64,000 bases of DNA from Trichoplax sp. H2. Lineage: Eukaryota; Placozoa; Uniplacotomia; Trichoplacea. Below, one piece after another: positions 1-10,866 of this stretch (positions are counted from its first letter, which is position 1; every line of letters starts with the position of its first letter). The notes beneath the pieces were generated by a model. It did not search any database. It saw only the letters and a program-made list of their open reading frames with translations, and was not told where the DNA came from. The DNA is taken from positions 1-64,000 of the forward strand of contig NOWV01000178.1 of assembly GCA_003344405.1 (NCBI GenBank), in the 5' to 3' direction. Both the position numbers and the translations under genes were made by a program.

Positions 1-226
1 GCAAATATATTAGGTATGGCGATAACGCTTAGATCGATAAGAGATGTAGGAAAACTATAATTATACCATAGTATTCGGTCGTTGGAACTGAATTATTTGG
101 TGATATAGCTAAGCTCGCCTCTTTAAGTTAGTAAGTGGCGTTCTCCGCAAGGATTGGCGTGTGTAGACTACTTTGTCACTAGTGGTGTATGACACGACCA
201 TTCATCGTAGAATGCATAAAAAAATT
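1..226 (+). pseudogene. GPCR fragment, 3' end only
   Basis: The window opens inside a class A GPCR copy. The first 60 bases read in frame as the end of TM6 and third extracellular loop (ANILGMAITLRSIRDVGKL) and then hit a stop. Bases 194-226 match the last codons and stop region of the receptor at 13214. The roughly 130 bases between, which should encode TM7, are unrelated to the paralogues, so the C-terminus has been replaced or lost. The upstream part lies outside the window, so I cannot say whether the rest is intact. The following 3' flank matches the flanks after 8067 and 14182. Confidence 0.75.
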
Positions 227-830
227 GTTACGAGTATAGCATGTCTTCCTAATTGCTTATTATGTTAAGCAAAGTAGGATTGTTACCGGTACTCTTTCTG
301 AATTTTACATAATATTCTGGCCAGAGATGTCAATAATTTAAAAATAAACCATCTGCAATATAATAAGTGGTTAACTTTATTTAAATTACTTCTTTTTGCG
401 CTAATGTTAATAATATTGTCAAATATTGTTTATACATAGTGTTGAAGATAGTGGATAGGATAGGTTAAAATTCTAGATATAGGCATATCGTTGATCGGTG
501 ATAAATCAATTGTATTCTGCGTAATAATTCTAATATTAACGTATATCAATACTAGCAAGATTTTTAATTTGTTTTTCTTCTCATATATTCATGAATATAT
601 TAAGAGTATCATGCTCCAAAAATTACAAGACACTCGTACACAAAGTAATAGATTTCGTAGTGCAAAGTTGTTATAAAATGCTAAAGGTATTTGTAAGTGC
701 TATTCGTGCTAACATTCTGCAATATTCAGATAGAATGACAAATTAACCAGTTGTGAAACATCTATTAAATTTTCTTTTGTTACCATTTCATTACATGCAA
801 ATGAATTATGCTAATCAAACGTTAAGCAAT
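227..830 (+). repeat. GPCR 3' flank, copy 1 of 3
   Basis: Non-coding flank recognisably homologous to 8068-8690 and 14183-14760. Shared landmarks are a block with 'ctagatataggc' (473 here, about 8373 and 14323 in the others), then 'gcaagatttttaatttg'-like and 'tcatatattcat'-like strings. It shows that the receptors were duplicated with their downstream DNA. No gene is seen in it. Confidence 0.7.
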
Positions 831-1959
831 AGCTACGATTGAAATACTTTTGTGCTTTAAAAAAAATAGAAAAACCTAATAACTTTAGTTAGTAATGATG
901 TGTAAATGTCTATAAATTCCAATCGAATCAATTTTAGGAATTATTGCAATTACTGCCTTTAACCCTTAAGAAAATTCATATATCAGTGTAATGTAACTTA
1001 GTATTGTGATTGTAGACTGTTAGCCATGTGTAGTATAATGTACGGTAGATATTTATCCTAAGAGATATTTGGTAGGTGTAACTATAGACTGTAGTGGTAG
1101 AGACTATGCTAGAGTACAGATGACTATATACAGTAAGCTGTTGAGTTACTAATAAGGTTATAGGTAAAAATAGAACTGTAAATCATATATTAGGATATGG
1201 TTAATTCATTGTACTTTGGCTGGTGTGAATAATGTCTACGTAAGTACTGTAGTCGTATCCATATTGGATTAATGATGGTCCGCAGTAGAATAGTCTTACT
1301 AAGAATAATTTAACTATGTGTAAAATAAGGTAAAAGGTTGCCATGCGGATTGTAGCTGCGAATGCTACGGAAAATATAAAAGCATGCAACTTTAGATTAT
1401 TCTGTTAGTTCGTTGTAGAAGTCTTTAGAAGTAGTATTCGGCTAGAGTAGAGCTGTGTAGTTAATCTTTGTATAAGATTCAATAAAGCCCTTATTTTTCT
1501 AAAATTTGGAATTTCGTGATTGGTATATATCACAATCAGGTACAAAAAGTCGTTAGAAAACAATCTATGTGCATTTTAAGAGCTAGATTTAAGGCCATAA
1601 GTAGTTCTATCGGGCTTGACAGAATGCAATATTCTTAATCAATTAATAACGTAATCATTTAAAAAGTTTAATGTAGCTATAGACTACGGTACCATACTAA
1701 ACGCAACTCCTATCTGCTATGTCTAATAGTCCACGATAATAGAGTGTTAAAGAACTAATTACCTCACGTAAATTTTTAAGAGCTAGTCCTGTGATCGTAA
1801 CTAGCTCTTTGAGGTTCGATAATAGGCTATGCACTGCCGCTTACCATCAAGTTATCTTCCGTCTACAGAAAATCTACAAGCATAATCGTATTTCCATCTA
1901 AAACAGAGGCTATCAGGAAATGATAAAGATATGAATAGGCACAGCATAGAAATGCGTAG
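831..1959. other. intergenic, no gene seen
   Basis: AT-rich spacer between the first GPCR relic and the 5' flank of the 2518 receptor. Small open frames here lack family resemblance and are not conserved. No RNA gene or clear repeat seen. Confidence 0.5.
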
Positions 1960-2517
1960 ACATTAAATTATAGTTGATATCATCATTGTTTTATATCATT
2001 AAGAAGAATCTGAGATATTCGTTTAGGCGTTTTGTGCATCACCAAGGTAACATTTTCAATTTTTATCGCACTAAAGTTATGATACTATCTAGAAAGAAAT
2101 TTTTCTTATAAATACGCATAAAAATAGTAATACGGCTCTTATTCAGTATTGGTATCTTAATTATAGTCCTTAAATCACAACGATACCTGAAAATTGAGAG
2201 CAAAGAGATTAATTAAAAATAAGTAATAACTTTCCTTGCATGAAACTACAGCATTACATAAATTTAAATATTAATTTCGCTACATATTATAGCTACACTT
2301 TGTAGCTACACTTTCCTCTATATTGTATGCGAGACAATGTAGCTAATCGTATTGTAAGATTGTCATCTACTTTATGTAAATAAGGAATCTGATTGGCATA
2401 ATATTTATTGGAAGATGCAAAGCTGTCACGCTTCACTACTTCTCTCACATTGGATCTCATCGGCACTAATCATCCTATATTTTGAAATTATTGCTATAAA
2501 TCTCTTTCAATACTCCA
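1960..2517 (+). repeat. GPCR 5' flank paired with 14933-16202
   Basis: Upstream sequence of the 2518 receptor is homologous to that of the 16203 receptor. Paired landmarks include 'tatagttgatat' (1970/14933), 'ggtaacattttc' (2045/15004), 'cgatacctgaaaattgag' (2181/15849) and 'agctacactttg' (2290/15960). Promoter elements are presumably inside, but I cannot pick out a convincing core promoter. Confidence 0.65.
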
Positions 2518-3480
2518 ATGGCTACCAATCTAGCGTTTAATGGTTCATTAAATCAAACAGTTATTGATTACAATCTTCTAACTATCTATGCATATGCTGT
2601 AGCTGTTCCTATATCCTTTATCGGTATTCTAGCCAATTTCTTCTTACTTTATTTGATTTCCAGTGGTAACCATTTCAATCATATAACCTATAAACTTATT
2701 CGTATCGCCGTTATTTCGGATCTTACTTCATTACATTTTTCCCTTATCGTACTTACTACGTTGTTATTAATAGAAACCGTCGATTATCAGATTGCTAACA
2801 TACTATGCCAAAATACGGTGGTCATTACTTTTTGCTGCTATGGAATATCGATGACAACATTATGTATGATTAGCGTCGATCGATATTTTACTGTTGTAAG
2901 ACCATTTTCATTGCTTTATCGTAAACACAAAAAGCGAATTATTTATCTTGGTCAAGCTATAGGCTGCTTAATTTCTCTCAGTGTCTCAATACCGTGTGCA
3001 CTATTTCTCGGCGTTTATCCAGATGAGATAAGGGTTTGTGATTTTCCTAATGTGAATCTTCCTGTATCAATCTATTTTCATTTCTTAACCCTATTCTTGT
3101 TTATTATACCATTATCGATCATTATCATAAATTACTCTAGAGTTATTCTTTGTCGAGTAAATTATATTCGACCTGGACAGCAAACTGACGGTCATAGTGA
3201 TGATAGAATGAGAAGGAATAAATTTACTCGCGTACTCGTAACCATAACGAGTATTTATATACTCTCGACATGGCCATTTTTTGCCAATCTTATTGGTATG
3301 TCTGTCACGCTAAGTTCAGCCAGAGAAATAAGAAAACTGGGAACTGGAATTTATTTAATGTCATTGGCATCATTTTTTTCTACTTTTGCAGTTAATGTCA
3401 TTAGTCCGTTTATCTATTTTAAATTTGATCATAATATTAACAAGAAATTTTTTTCCACGATTCGACTTATTTTTAAATAA
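2518..3480 (+). CDS. rhodopsin-like (class A) GPCR, orphan, single exon
   Basis: Seven-transmembrane receptor of 320 aa, presumably at the plasma membrane and G-protein coupled; ligand unknown. Landmarks visible: N-glycosylation sequons at N8 and N12; TM1 asparagine N40 in GILAN; TM2 aspartate D68 in AVISDL; TM3 cysteine C97, able to pair with C174 in the second extracellular loop; a complete DRY motif at 121-123 followed by VVRPF; TM6 W252-P253 in STWPFF. TM7 reads NVISPFIY (about 293-300), so the usual NPxxY asparagine is serine. The start is set by the MATN N-terminus shared by all full paralogues and follows tccA-ATGG. There is no intron and a very short C-tail. Closest relative in the window is the frameshifted copy at 16203, which also shares its 5' flank. 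Assignment beyond class A is not possible by eye. Confidence 0.93.
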   Translation: MATNLAFNGSLNQTVIDYNLLTIYAYAVAVPISFIGILANFFLLYLISSGNHFNHITYKLIRIAVISDLTSLHFSLIVLTTLLLIETVDYQIANILCQNTVVITFCCYGISMTTLCMISVDRYFTVVRPFSLLYRKHKKRIIYLGQAIGCLISLSVSIPCALFLGVYPDEIRVCDFPNVNLPVSIYFHFLTLFLFIIPLSIIIINYSRVILCRVNYIRPGQQTDGHSDDRMRRNKFTRVLVTITSIYILSTWPFFANLIGMSVTLSSAREIRKLGTGIYLMSLASFFSTFAVNVISPFIYFKFDHNINKKFFSTIRLIFK

Positions 3481-3794
3481 GAAAATGATCATTGTTATTA
3501 GACTATTATGGTAGCTATTTACTAGACAGCTTATTGTTCATTTTGTTAACTAAGGTAGAATTGTCTCTTTAAATTTACATCATATTTTAATTAAGGTTAT
3601 CAATAATTATAATTTAAATGCAATTTTTTATGCTAAATGATTGATTGCATTTAAACTATTTCTATATATTTATGTCGATATTTCCTTAAGAAGATTCAAG
3701 CAGTCTAGCTGCGCTACTCCACTCATATCGAATCCTATCGGCATTGATTACTGTACACTTTGGAGTTATTGTCTTTGTCTCTTCCAATACTCCC
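3481..3794. other. short intergenic spacer
   Basis: About 310 bases between two receptor copies. The last 60 bases resemble the leader just before the ATG of other copies ('cactctttccaatactccc'-like context), as expected for a tandem duplicate. Nothing else seen. Confidence 0.5.
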
Positions 3795-4760
3795 ATGGAT
3801 ACCAATCCAGCATTTAATAGTTCATTAAATCAATTATTGATTACAATCTTCTCACTATCTATAAGTATACTACAGTTATTTCTGAATCGCATCGGTATTC
3901 TACCTAATTTCTTCTTGCTTCATATAAATTCCAGTGATAACTATTTCAATCATATAACTTATAAATTTATTCTTATCACCGTTATTTCGGATCCTACAGT
4001 ACTTTATTGCATTTTTCTTATAATGTATTCACCACGATATCGTTATTAGAAATCGTCGATTATCACATTACCAACGTAGTATGGCAAAGGGTGGTATTCA
4101 TTACATATTACGCTATGGAGTGTTAATGACAACATCATGCATAACTGCCATCGATCGATATTTTTGCTATTGTTAGCCTTTTTCGTATCTATATCGCAAA
4201 CATAAAAGCAAATCAGCTATCCTGATTAAGCGATTGGTTGTGTCATTTCTCTCGCTATCTCAGGGCCATAAGTTCTATTTCTTGATATTTATCAAGATAA
4301 GATAAAATTTTTGCCGTGTGCCAAATAGGAATATTTGTATCAATCTATAATCAATTTGTAATCATATTCATATTTGTTGTATATACATATCGGCTATTGT
4401 TACTAATTATGTTCGAATTATTCGTTATCAAGTAAGATATTTTAGACCTGGGCAGCTAACTGAAGGCCGTAATGATGATAGATTGAAAAATATAAATTTA
4501 CTTATTCCCTCACAACCACAACGAGCATTTACGTACTCTCAATACGCCCATTTCTTGCTAGTACCGTAGGTATGTCCGTAACACTTAAGTCACTAAGAGA
4601 AATTAGATAACTTAATACTGTATAAGATTTTATTTAGTGCCTGTGGCTCCATTTTCTACATTTTCTGTTGATGTCACAAGCCAATTTGTCTTTTTAAATT
4701 TAATCACAATATTAACTGTAAACTATTATCGATAATTTGGTGTATTTACATAAAACATAA
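3795..4760 (+). pseudogene. class A GPCR pseudogene (third type), decayed
   Basis: Full-length relic of a receptor. It keeps the ATG (MDTNPAFNSSLNQ), parts of TM1 (GILPNFFLL) and TM2 (TVISDPT), a DRY-region relic near 4150, a TM5-ICL3 region near 4390-4480, and a last codon region resembling ILHK near 4740. Several frameshifts and stops break the frame after about residue 15. It is paralogous to the relic at 10035-10866, and the downstream flanks also match (4795 onward with 10910 onward). Two relics at the same place in successive ~6.2-kb units suggest the gene was already failing, or failed in parallel, after duplication. Confidence 0.88.
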
Positions 4761-6336
4761 CTACTGTTGTAATCTGTCTTCATAGCTATTTATCTTGCCA
4801 AGATACTTAAAATTGTTAATCTAATTAAATTTGATCACAATTTTGACCTAGCCGGAGTTGTCAATAAGTTGAATAAATCAAACAAAATAAATGATTTATT
4901 TTACTTGGAATACTTCCGCTGTATGCTATCAAAGGATATTACTATAGATATTTTCTAAGTACTAAATATATGTGCATACGCCTTTATTTATCAAAGTAAG
5001 CTAGTTTTAAAGATAGTTAATAGGTTGAAATACTATAAACTGGCTCGTTATGATCTGTAATTAAAAAATTTACATAGTAATTATATTTCCAATCCGTCAA
5101 ACTGTTATTGAACATTTTTAATTTACCTTTCCCATATTTACAAACACAAAATAGTTAGCACACTTCAAAATTCAAGATACTTGAAATCAAAGTGAGAAAT
5201 CACTAATACTTCAAGGCATATGTTACGGTGTTGCCTTGTCATTAGGATAGCTTAATAAGTAAAGTAGTAGCTAGTATGGAGAATATCCATACTTGTAGTG
5301 CTAGGTAAGATAAGTAATGCCTTAACGTGGATGTTGTTTGTAATAGTTCATTACATATTTGATATTGATTGTTATTGTGTGATAGATAGGAGTAGGATGA
5401 TTCAAGTTCTAGTTGATGATAGTTGAATTAGACAACCTACGAGCTTAGATTAAGATTAAGTATGAGTAAGAGATTCGAAATATTTACTGATAGAAAAGCT
5501 ATGTAAGGAGCATCTTAGTTCGAGATGATTCTCCTAGAAAGGTATAATAATAATACTGTTGTTGTTTACAAATTGGACGGTTCCTATATAAACGGGAACA
5601 TTTGAGTTGAGTGGTGTGGTAAAAAGTTGTAGATGTATCTTTGCTAATAAAAGTTTCATCTTTACGGTCTTTTGCTGTGTGTGGTTAACGTTAGGTAAAA
5701 GGGCCTTTAAGTCAGTAGCTACTTATAGACTTTTACTATACGTTACTTGTCGCAGAAGCGAAATTGTGACAGCATACTATATAATGCATTGTAGCGTTAG
5801 AAAATGAATGCACTGTACTTTTAAATGCTACCTCAGCAGTCTTAACTAACGGTATTAGGGTCGAATATCGTACACTAGAGTTTCTATCTAATTTATTACA
5901 AGCCTACAATATTAATTATAGATTGTAGCGCATTTATTAATCATTTCCCATTCTATAGAAGATCTAAGTACAATAATTTAACCTACCTCTACCTATTCTA
6001 CAGTCAACATAGCTAGAGATCCTAACCAGAGATTAGTTAAAGTGCAATTACATCCATTTGAAAACTTTAATGCAAGGTATTGACATAAATGTACTGTACA
6101 GGTAAATTATTCGAGTTTCATTCACGAACTTATTTTATAGTAGTTACGCATAGTACGTTGCACTATACAATTTAAGTACTAGTTATTAAAGTCTTCTACA
6201 TACTTGAAAGTATAAATTGATGATAAAAATTTAGTTTATAACAATATTTTAAATCGAAAATAAATATAAATGATCTTAAGTCTAAAAATTACTCCTAATA
6301 TTTTAAAAATAATCGTTATATCACTAAGATATCTTC
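4761..6336. other. intergenic spacer, homologous to 10867-11930
   Basis: Spacer after the third-type relic, aligned in order with 10867-11930. Shared strings include 'ttgttaatctaat' (4814/10922) and 'agccggagt' (4850/10963). A stretch around 5220-5900 has no partner there and contains a TATA-like site. A 66-codon open frame near 5607 shows no family resemblance and I do not call it a gene. Confidence 0.6.
5585..5592 (+). promoter_or_regulatory. candidate TATA box
   Basis: TATATAAA in a slightly GC-richer setting, about 1.5 kb before the 7099 receptor. About 115 bases downstream is 'ggcctttaagtc', also found about 60 bases after the TATA-like site at 18848. This could be the core promoter and start of a non-coding 5' exon for a downstream receptor. 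No transcript evidence is available. Confidence 0.35.
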
Positions 6337-6640
6337 AAGTAAGAGAAATTACACTCTGAAACAACGAGAAATATTCCTTATATCTGTACCACACACATTT
6401 ACTGGAAAGATTTAAAATATTAATAGCATTACTAACGCTACTCTTTCGTTCTATTGCTGTTGTCTTTCTGTATTTATAGGAAAAAATATAGCTAATCCTG
6501 TTAATTGCAAATTGGTTACGTATTTCATATTATAACTACCAAATCTTAACAGCATAAAAATAAATTACTTATAAAAGTAAGAAAATTTTTTTCTCGGCGT
6601 CTCTTATTTTATCGTATATCGAATCGCACAAATAACCTTT
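6337..6640. repeat. 304-bp sequence duplicated across the N gap (left copy)
   Basis: This receptor-leader sequence recurs at 6763-7066 at the same length with only a few substitutions. The two copies flank the 20-N gap. They are best explained as two haplotypes or unmerged contig ends, though a genuine recent duplication cannot be excluded. Confidence 0.85.
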
Positions 6641-6651
6641 ACTTTGTGTGA

Positions 6652-6742
6652 CAGTGTTACATACTGTATTAGAGTAGAAATATCTATGTTAGGATAATTC
6701 TGTTAGATTATCCTTATTTTAGTTAACTTCTAATTTGGATAT
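6652..6742 (+). mobile_element. left end of element beginning CAGTGTTAC (copy 1, cut by gap)
   Basis: From 6652 the sequence matches 12145-12236: terminus 'cagtgttac', then 'atactgtatta', 'agtagaaatatctatg' and 'ttaggataattctgttaga'. It sits where the leader of the 7099 receptor should run into its ATG. The second copy sits in a different sequence context, so this looks like mobile DNA rather than part of the GPCR unit. The rest is lost in the gap. Confidence 0.55.
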
Positions 6743-6762
6743 NNNNNNNNNNNNNNNNNNNN
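6743..6762. other. 20-N assembly gap
   Basis: Exactly 20 N, a conventional placeholder rather than a measured length. Because 304 bp on the left recur immediately on the right, the true gap may be zero or negative in one haplotype. Confidence 0.95.
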
Positions 6763-7066
6763 AAGTAAGAGAAATTACACTCTGAAACAACGAGAAATAT
6801 TCCTTATATCTGTACCACACACATTTACTGGAAAGATTTAAAATATTAATAGCATTACTAACGCTACTCTTTCGTTCTATTGATATTGTCTTTCTGTATT
6901 TATAGGAAAAAATATAGCTAATCCTGTTAATTGCAAATTGGTTACGTATTTCATATTATAACTACCAAATCTTAACAGCATAAAAATAAATTAATTATAA
7001 AAGTAAGAAAATTTTTTTCTCGGCGTCTCTTATTTTATCGTATATCGAATCGCACAAATAACCTTT
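6763..7066. repeat. 304-bp sequence duplicated across the N gap (right copy)
   Basis: Right-hand copy of 6337-6640, continuing without interruption into the leader and ATG of the 7099 receptor. The same leader, more diverged, precedes the 13214 receptor (about 12950-13213). Confidence 0.85.
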
Positions 7067-7098
7067 GAAAAATATTTCTTCTACTCTTTCTACACACT

Positions 7099-8067
7099 AT
7101 GGCTACAAATCTCATGTCGAACAGTACACTGAATCTAACAATTATTGATTATAGCCTTCTAGCTACTTATGCTTATATTGTATCTATTCCTGTATTTTTT
7201 ATCGGTATTCTAGCCAATTTCTTTTTGCTTTATTTGATCTCTAGCGATAGTCAATTCAATTATATAACTTATAAGCTTATTCGTATCGCTGTTATTTCTG
7301 ATCTTGTTTCATTGCATGCTTCTTTTACCGTATTCATTATAATTACATTGTTAAAAACGATAAATTATTATATTGCTACAGTAATGTGTCAAATAACTAT
7401 TGTTATTACTTATTCCTGTTACGGAGTATCGATGACAACACTATGTATGATTAGCGTCGATCGATATTTCGCTATCGTTAGACCATTTTCGTCTCTATAT
7501 CGTAAACATAAAAAGCGAATCGTGTATTTTGGTCAAGCGATAGGTTGTGTAATTGCTTTCAGTATCTCAGGACCAGGTGTAATATTTCTTGGAGTTTATC
7601 CAGATGAGATAAAAATTTGCGATGTGCCAAGTATGAATATCTCTGTATCAATTTATTTTCTAATTGTAACTTTGTTCTTATTTATTATACCGTTATCGAT
7701 TATTGTTACTAACTATGCTCGCATTATTCGTTATCGAGTAAATAGAGTTCGTCCTGGGCGATTAGCTGAAGGTCGTAATGATGATAGATTGAAAACGCAT
7801 AAATTTATTCGCGTACTAATAACAATAACGAGTATTTATATACTATCGACATGGCCATATTTTGCATGTATCACAGGTATGGCGGTAACACTTAGATCAA
7901 TAAGAGATGTAGGAAAACTGGGTATGGGATTTTATATAATAGGTGTAGGTTCATTTTTATCTACATTTGCGATTAATATTATAAGTCCATTTGTCTATTT
8001 TAAATTCGATTACAATATTAAGAGGAAACTATTAACGACTATTCGACGTATAATACATAAAAAATAA
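7099..8067 (+). CDS. rhodopsin-like (class A) GPCR, orphan, single exon
   Basis: Receptor of 322 aa, closest in the window to the 13214 receptor. N-terminus MATNLMSNSTLNLT carries sequons at N8 and N12. Signature residues: N40 (GILAN), D68 (AVISDL), C97 in TM3 with a cysteine in loop 2 (KICDVP), DRY 121-123 followed by AIVRPF, and TWPYF in TM6. TM7 reads NIISPFVYFKFD, with serine for the usual NPxxY asparagine. The C-tail is short and basic (RKLLTTIRRIIHKK). ATG is chosen by alignment with all paralogues. Its leader is the one duplicated across the gap at 6743, and in the left-hand version that leader is interrupted by a mobile element, so this locus may differ between haplotypes. Confidence 0.93.
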   Translation: MATNLMSNSTLNLTIIDYSLLATYAYIVSIPVFFIGILANFFLLYLISSDSQFNYITYKLIRIAVISDLVSLHASFTVFIIITLLKTINYYIATVMCQITIVITYSCYGVSMTTLCMISVDRYFAIVRPFSSLYRKHKKRIVYFGQAIGCVIAFSISGPGVIFLGVYPDEIKICDVPSMNISVSIYFLIVTLFLFIIPLSIIVTNYARIIRYRVNRVRPGRLAEGRNDDRLKTHKFIRVLITITSIYILSTWPYFACITGMAVTLRSIRDVGKLGMGFYIIGVGSFLSTFAINIISPFVYFKFDYNIKRKLLTTIRRIIHKK

Positions 8068-8689
8068 TTGTTATGAGTACAGAATATCTTTCTAGCTGCA
8101 TATCATACCGGCTTTAGCAGAATTTTTACCCGTGCTGTTTTTAAATCTTACATAAAGTAGACAGAGTTGCTCATAATTTAAAATTAAACTATCTTCAGTA
8201 TAACAAACGGTCAATTTTATTTATTTAAATTATTTCTATTGTACTAATATTGTCAAATGGTATTTATACAGATACTCTCTTAACGTTAATAAAATATATA
8301 TGTCAAAATATATAAATCTATCAATGTATATATTATATCATAGTATCAAAGGTAGTGGATAGGTTATTAAATTGCTAGATATAGGCGCATCGTTCATCGG
8401 TAATAGAGCAGTTATCTTCTACGTAATAATTCCAATATTAATATATATCAACTCTAATAAAATCTTCAATTTGCCTTTTCATGAGTTCATAAATGTAATA
8501 ATATTAGCATGCTTTAAAACTAAAAAGACATTTGGACAGAAGGCAGTAAATTATTAAGAGCAAAGTTGTTATAAACAGTTAATGGCATTTAGTAGTACTA
8601 TTTGTGCAACATTCTGTAATAAATCCGTAGAATGACGATTAACCAGTTTTTGAAAAATCTACTGTGCAATGAAATGAAATGTGTAGAAA
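8068..8689 (+). repeat. GPCR 3' flank, copy 2 of 3
   Basis: Homologous to 227-830 and 14183-14760, beginning straight after the stop codon ('taattgttatgagta'). No coding potential is conserved among the three copies, so the short open frame at 8372 is not called. Confidence 0.7.
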
Positions 8690-9387
8690 CTAAGCTACAA
8701 AACTTCTAACATACTTTGATTCTACTTTCTTTGCAATCTGGTCGACTTAATAAAACTTTAACACCAAATAAAGTTGGGAAACAACCGATCAACAATTTAG
8801 GAAGAAAACGCGAGAGCGTCTGATCAAACAACCTTCCAAATACTTAATTCTAAGTATTATAAGTAAAGAAATATAAAAAACGACAGAACTGAAACTGTCA
8901 ACAACCAAAAAACCTAACAAAAAGGAGAACATTTCCACTTACAACAGTTCCACCCCGAAGGCCTTTAAAATTCAACAAGTTCTTCAAAAGAATCTCTTGT
9001 TACTCTCTACTCTAAATTTTCTGATTGCACTATCATTTATAGACTTCGCAGAGCTCTCAATGGTATTTAAAAGTAAATGTTTATTAACCAATCATTCTTA
9101 AGATCCATTTTAGAAATCTACTTTGCACCACTTAATTTAAGAAAACAAGAATCATTCAAAGTTCAAACCCAATTTACCTTATGATTCCCTTACAAAATAC
9201 TATAAACCATCAAACTAACTATAAAATACATCAAACTTTACTTCTAACATAATTTCTAATCTTTAAAAAATTATAAAAATCTAAAAATTAACCCTTAAAC
9301 ATCAAGATTTAGTCATAAAAATAACAGTCTTACTACTTAACAATCAATGCAACCTCTGCCATTTGCCATCTTATTTTCTATTTTCCT
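8690..9387. other. A/C-rich block of foreign composition joined to a truncated receptor
   Basis: About 700 bases with strongly biased plus-strand composition (many A and C, few G) that differs from everything around it. It replaces the 5' half of the receptor copy that resumes at 9388. No open frame, tandem repeat or terminal repeat is evident. It could be an inserted non-autonomous element or DNA joined by rearrangement. Confidence 0.4.
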
Positions 9388-9823
9388 CACTAAACTTTCC
9401 TAATGTAATCTATTTTCATTTCTTAACCCTATTCTTGTTCATTATACCATTATCGATTATCATTATAAATTACGCTAGAGTTATTCTTTGTCGAGTAAAT
9501 TATGTTCGACCTGGACAGCAAACTGACGGTCATAGTGATGATAGATTTAGAAGGAATAAATTTACTCGCGTACTCGTAACGATAACGAGTATTTATATAC
9601 TCTCGGCATGGCCATTTTTTGTCAATCTTATTGGTATGGCTAACACGTTTAAGTCAAGAAGAGAAATAAGAAAACTAGGAACAGGAATTTATTTAATGTC
9701 ATTGGTATCGTTTTTTCTACTTTTGCGGTTAATGCCATTAGTCCTTTTGTCTGCTTCAAATTTGATCATAATATTAACAAGAAATTTTTTTCCACTATTC
9801 GACTTATTTTACATAAAAAATAG
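9388..9823 (+). pseudogene. class A GPCR 3' fragment (TM5-TM7), frameshifted
   Basis: Close relative of the 2518 and 16203 receptors covering loop 2 to the C-terminus only. Homology begins abruptly at 'tttcctaatgt', and 16 bases present in the 2518 gene are missing a few bases later. The frame is then open through TM5, ICL3 and TM6 (YILSAWPFF) until a T-run near 9710 that is one base shorter than in the 16203 copy. After that the frame shifts and TM7 is lost. A non-functional remnant in the slot the second receptor type occupies in each unit. Confidence 0.88.
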
Positions 9824-10034
9824 TTATTATTATTGGCCTGTTATGGTACTATTCATTTGGTTGACTAATTAACGACTTTAATTTTCCACCACTATCTATA
9901 CACCTTGTATTTAGGTCGATGTTTTCTTAAGAAGATGTAGGTATTCTTGCTATGTCGCTCTTCTCATACAGGATCTCTTCGGCATTAACCATTCTGGATT
10001 TTGAAATTATTGCTCTATCTCTTCCATTACTCTC

Positions 10035-10866
10035 ATACCTGCGAATCTGGTGTTCAATAGATCATCAAATCAAACACTTAGTGATTACAACCTTCCAAAT
10101 AGCTATCCATATATTGAAGCCATTCTTATATCCTATATCGGTATTCTAGCCTATTTCTTCTTGCTTATTTAATTCCAGTCGTAACCATTTCAACCATATA
10201 ATCTATAAATTTATTTGTATCGCCGTTATTTCGGATCTTACTGCATTCCATTTTTCTTATATCAGGCTTGCCACGAGGTCGTTGCTAGAAATCTTCGATG
10301 ATCATATTACTAAGGTGCTATGGCAAAACATAGTATTATTATATATCGCTGCTATGGAGTATCAATGACAACATTGTGCATAACTATGATTGATCAATAT
10401 TTTGCTATTAATAGTTAGACCATTTTCGTATCTATATAGCAAACATAAATAGTAAATCATCTACCTTGATCAAGTGATTGGCAGCGTCATTTCTCTCAAT
10501 GTCTCAGAACCATGTGTACTATTTCTTGGTTATTATATCGATATAAAAAATTTTTTGCAATGTGCTCTATAGGAATATATCTCTGAGTCAATCTATAATC
10601 TGTCTGTAACCATGTTCGAATTATTCGTTTTCAAGTTAGATATTTTAGACCTACGTAATTAGCTGAAGGTCGTAATGATGACGATATGTCTATAATACTT
10701 AAGTCATAAAGAGAAATAAGAAAAATTGATGTAGGATTTTAGTGTCAGTGGCTTCCTTTTTTCTACATTTTTGGTTAATAAAAGAAGTCAATTTATCTGT
10801 TTTTAATTTGATCATAATATTAATATCAAATTGTTAACGACCATTCGGCGTATTTTACATAAAACA
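10035..10866 (+). pseudogene. class A GPCR pseudogene (third type), decayed
   Basis: Relic paralogous to 3795-4760. The start codon is lost (ATA at 10035 where the paralogues have ATG), and the TM1-TM2 region (10130-10240), a DRY-region relic near 10390, TM5 and the C-terminal codons up to about 10866 are recognisable only in broken frames. Much of TM6 is deleted. The downstream spacer matches that of the first relic, fixing it as the second copy of the same unit position. Confidence 0.85.
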
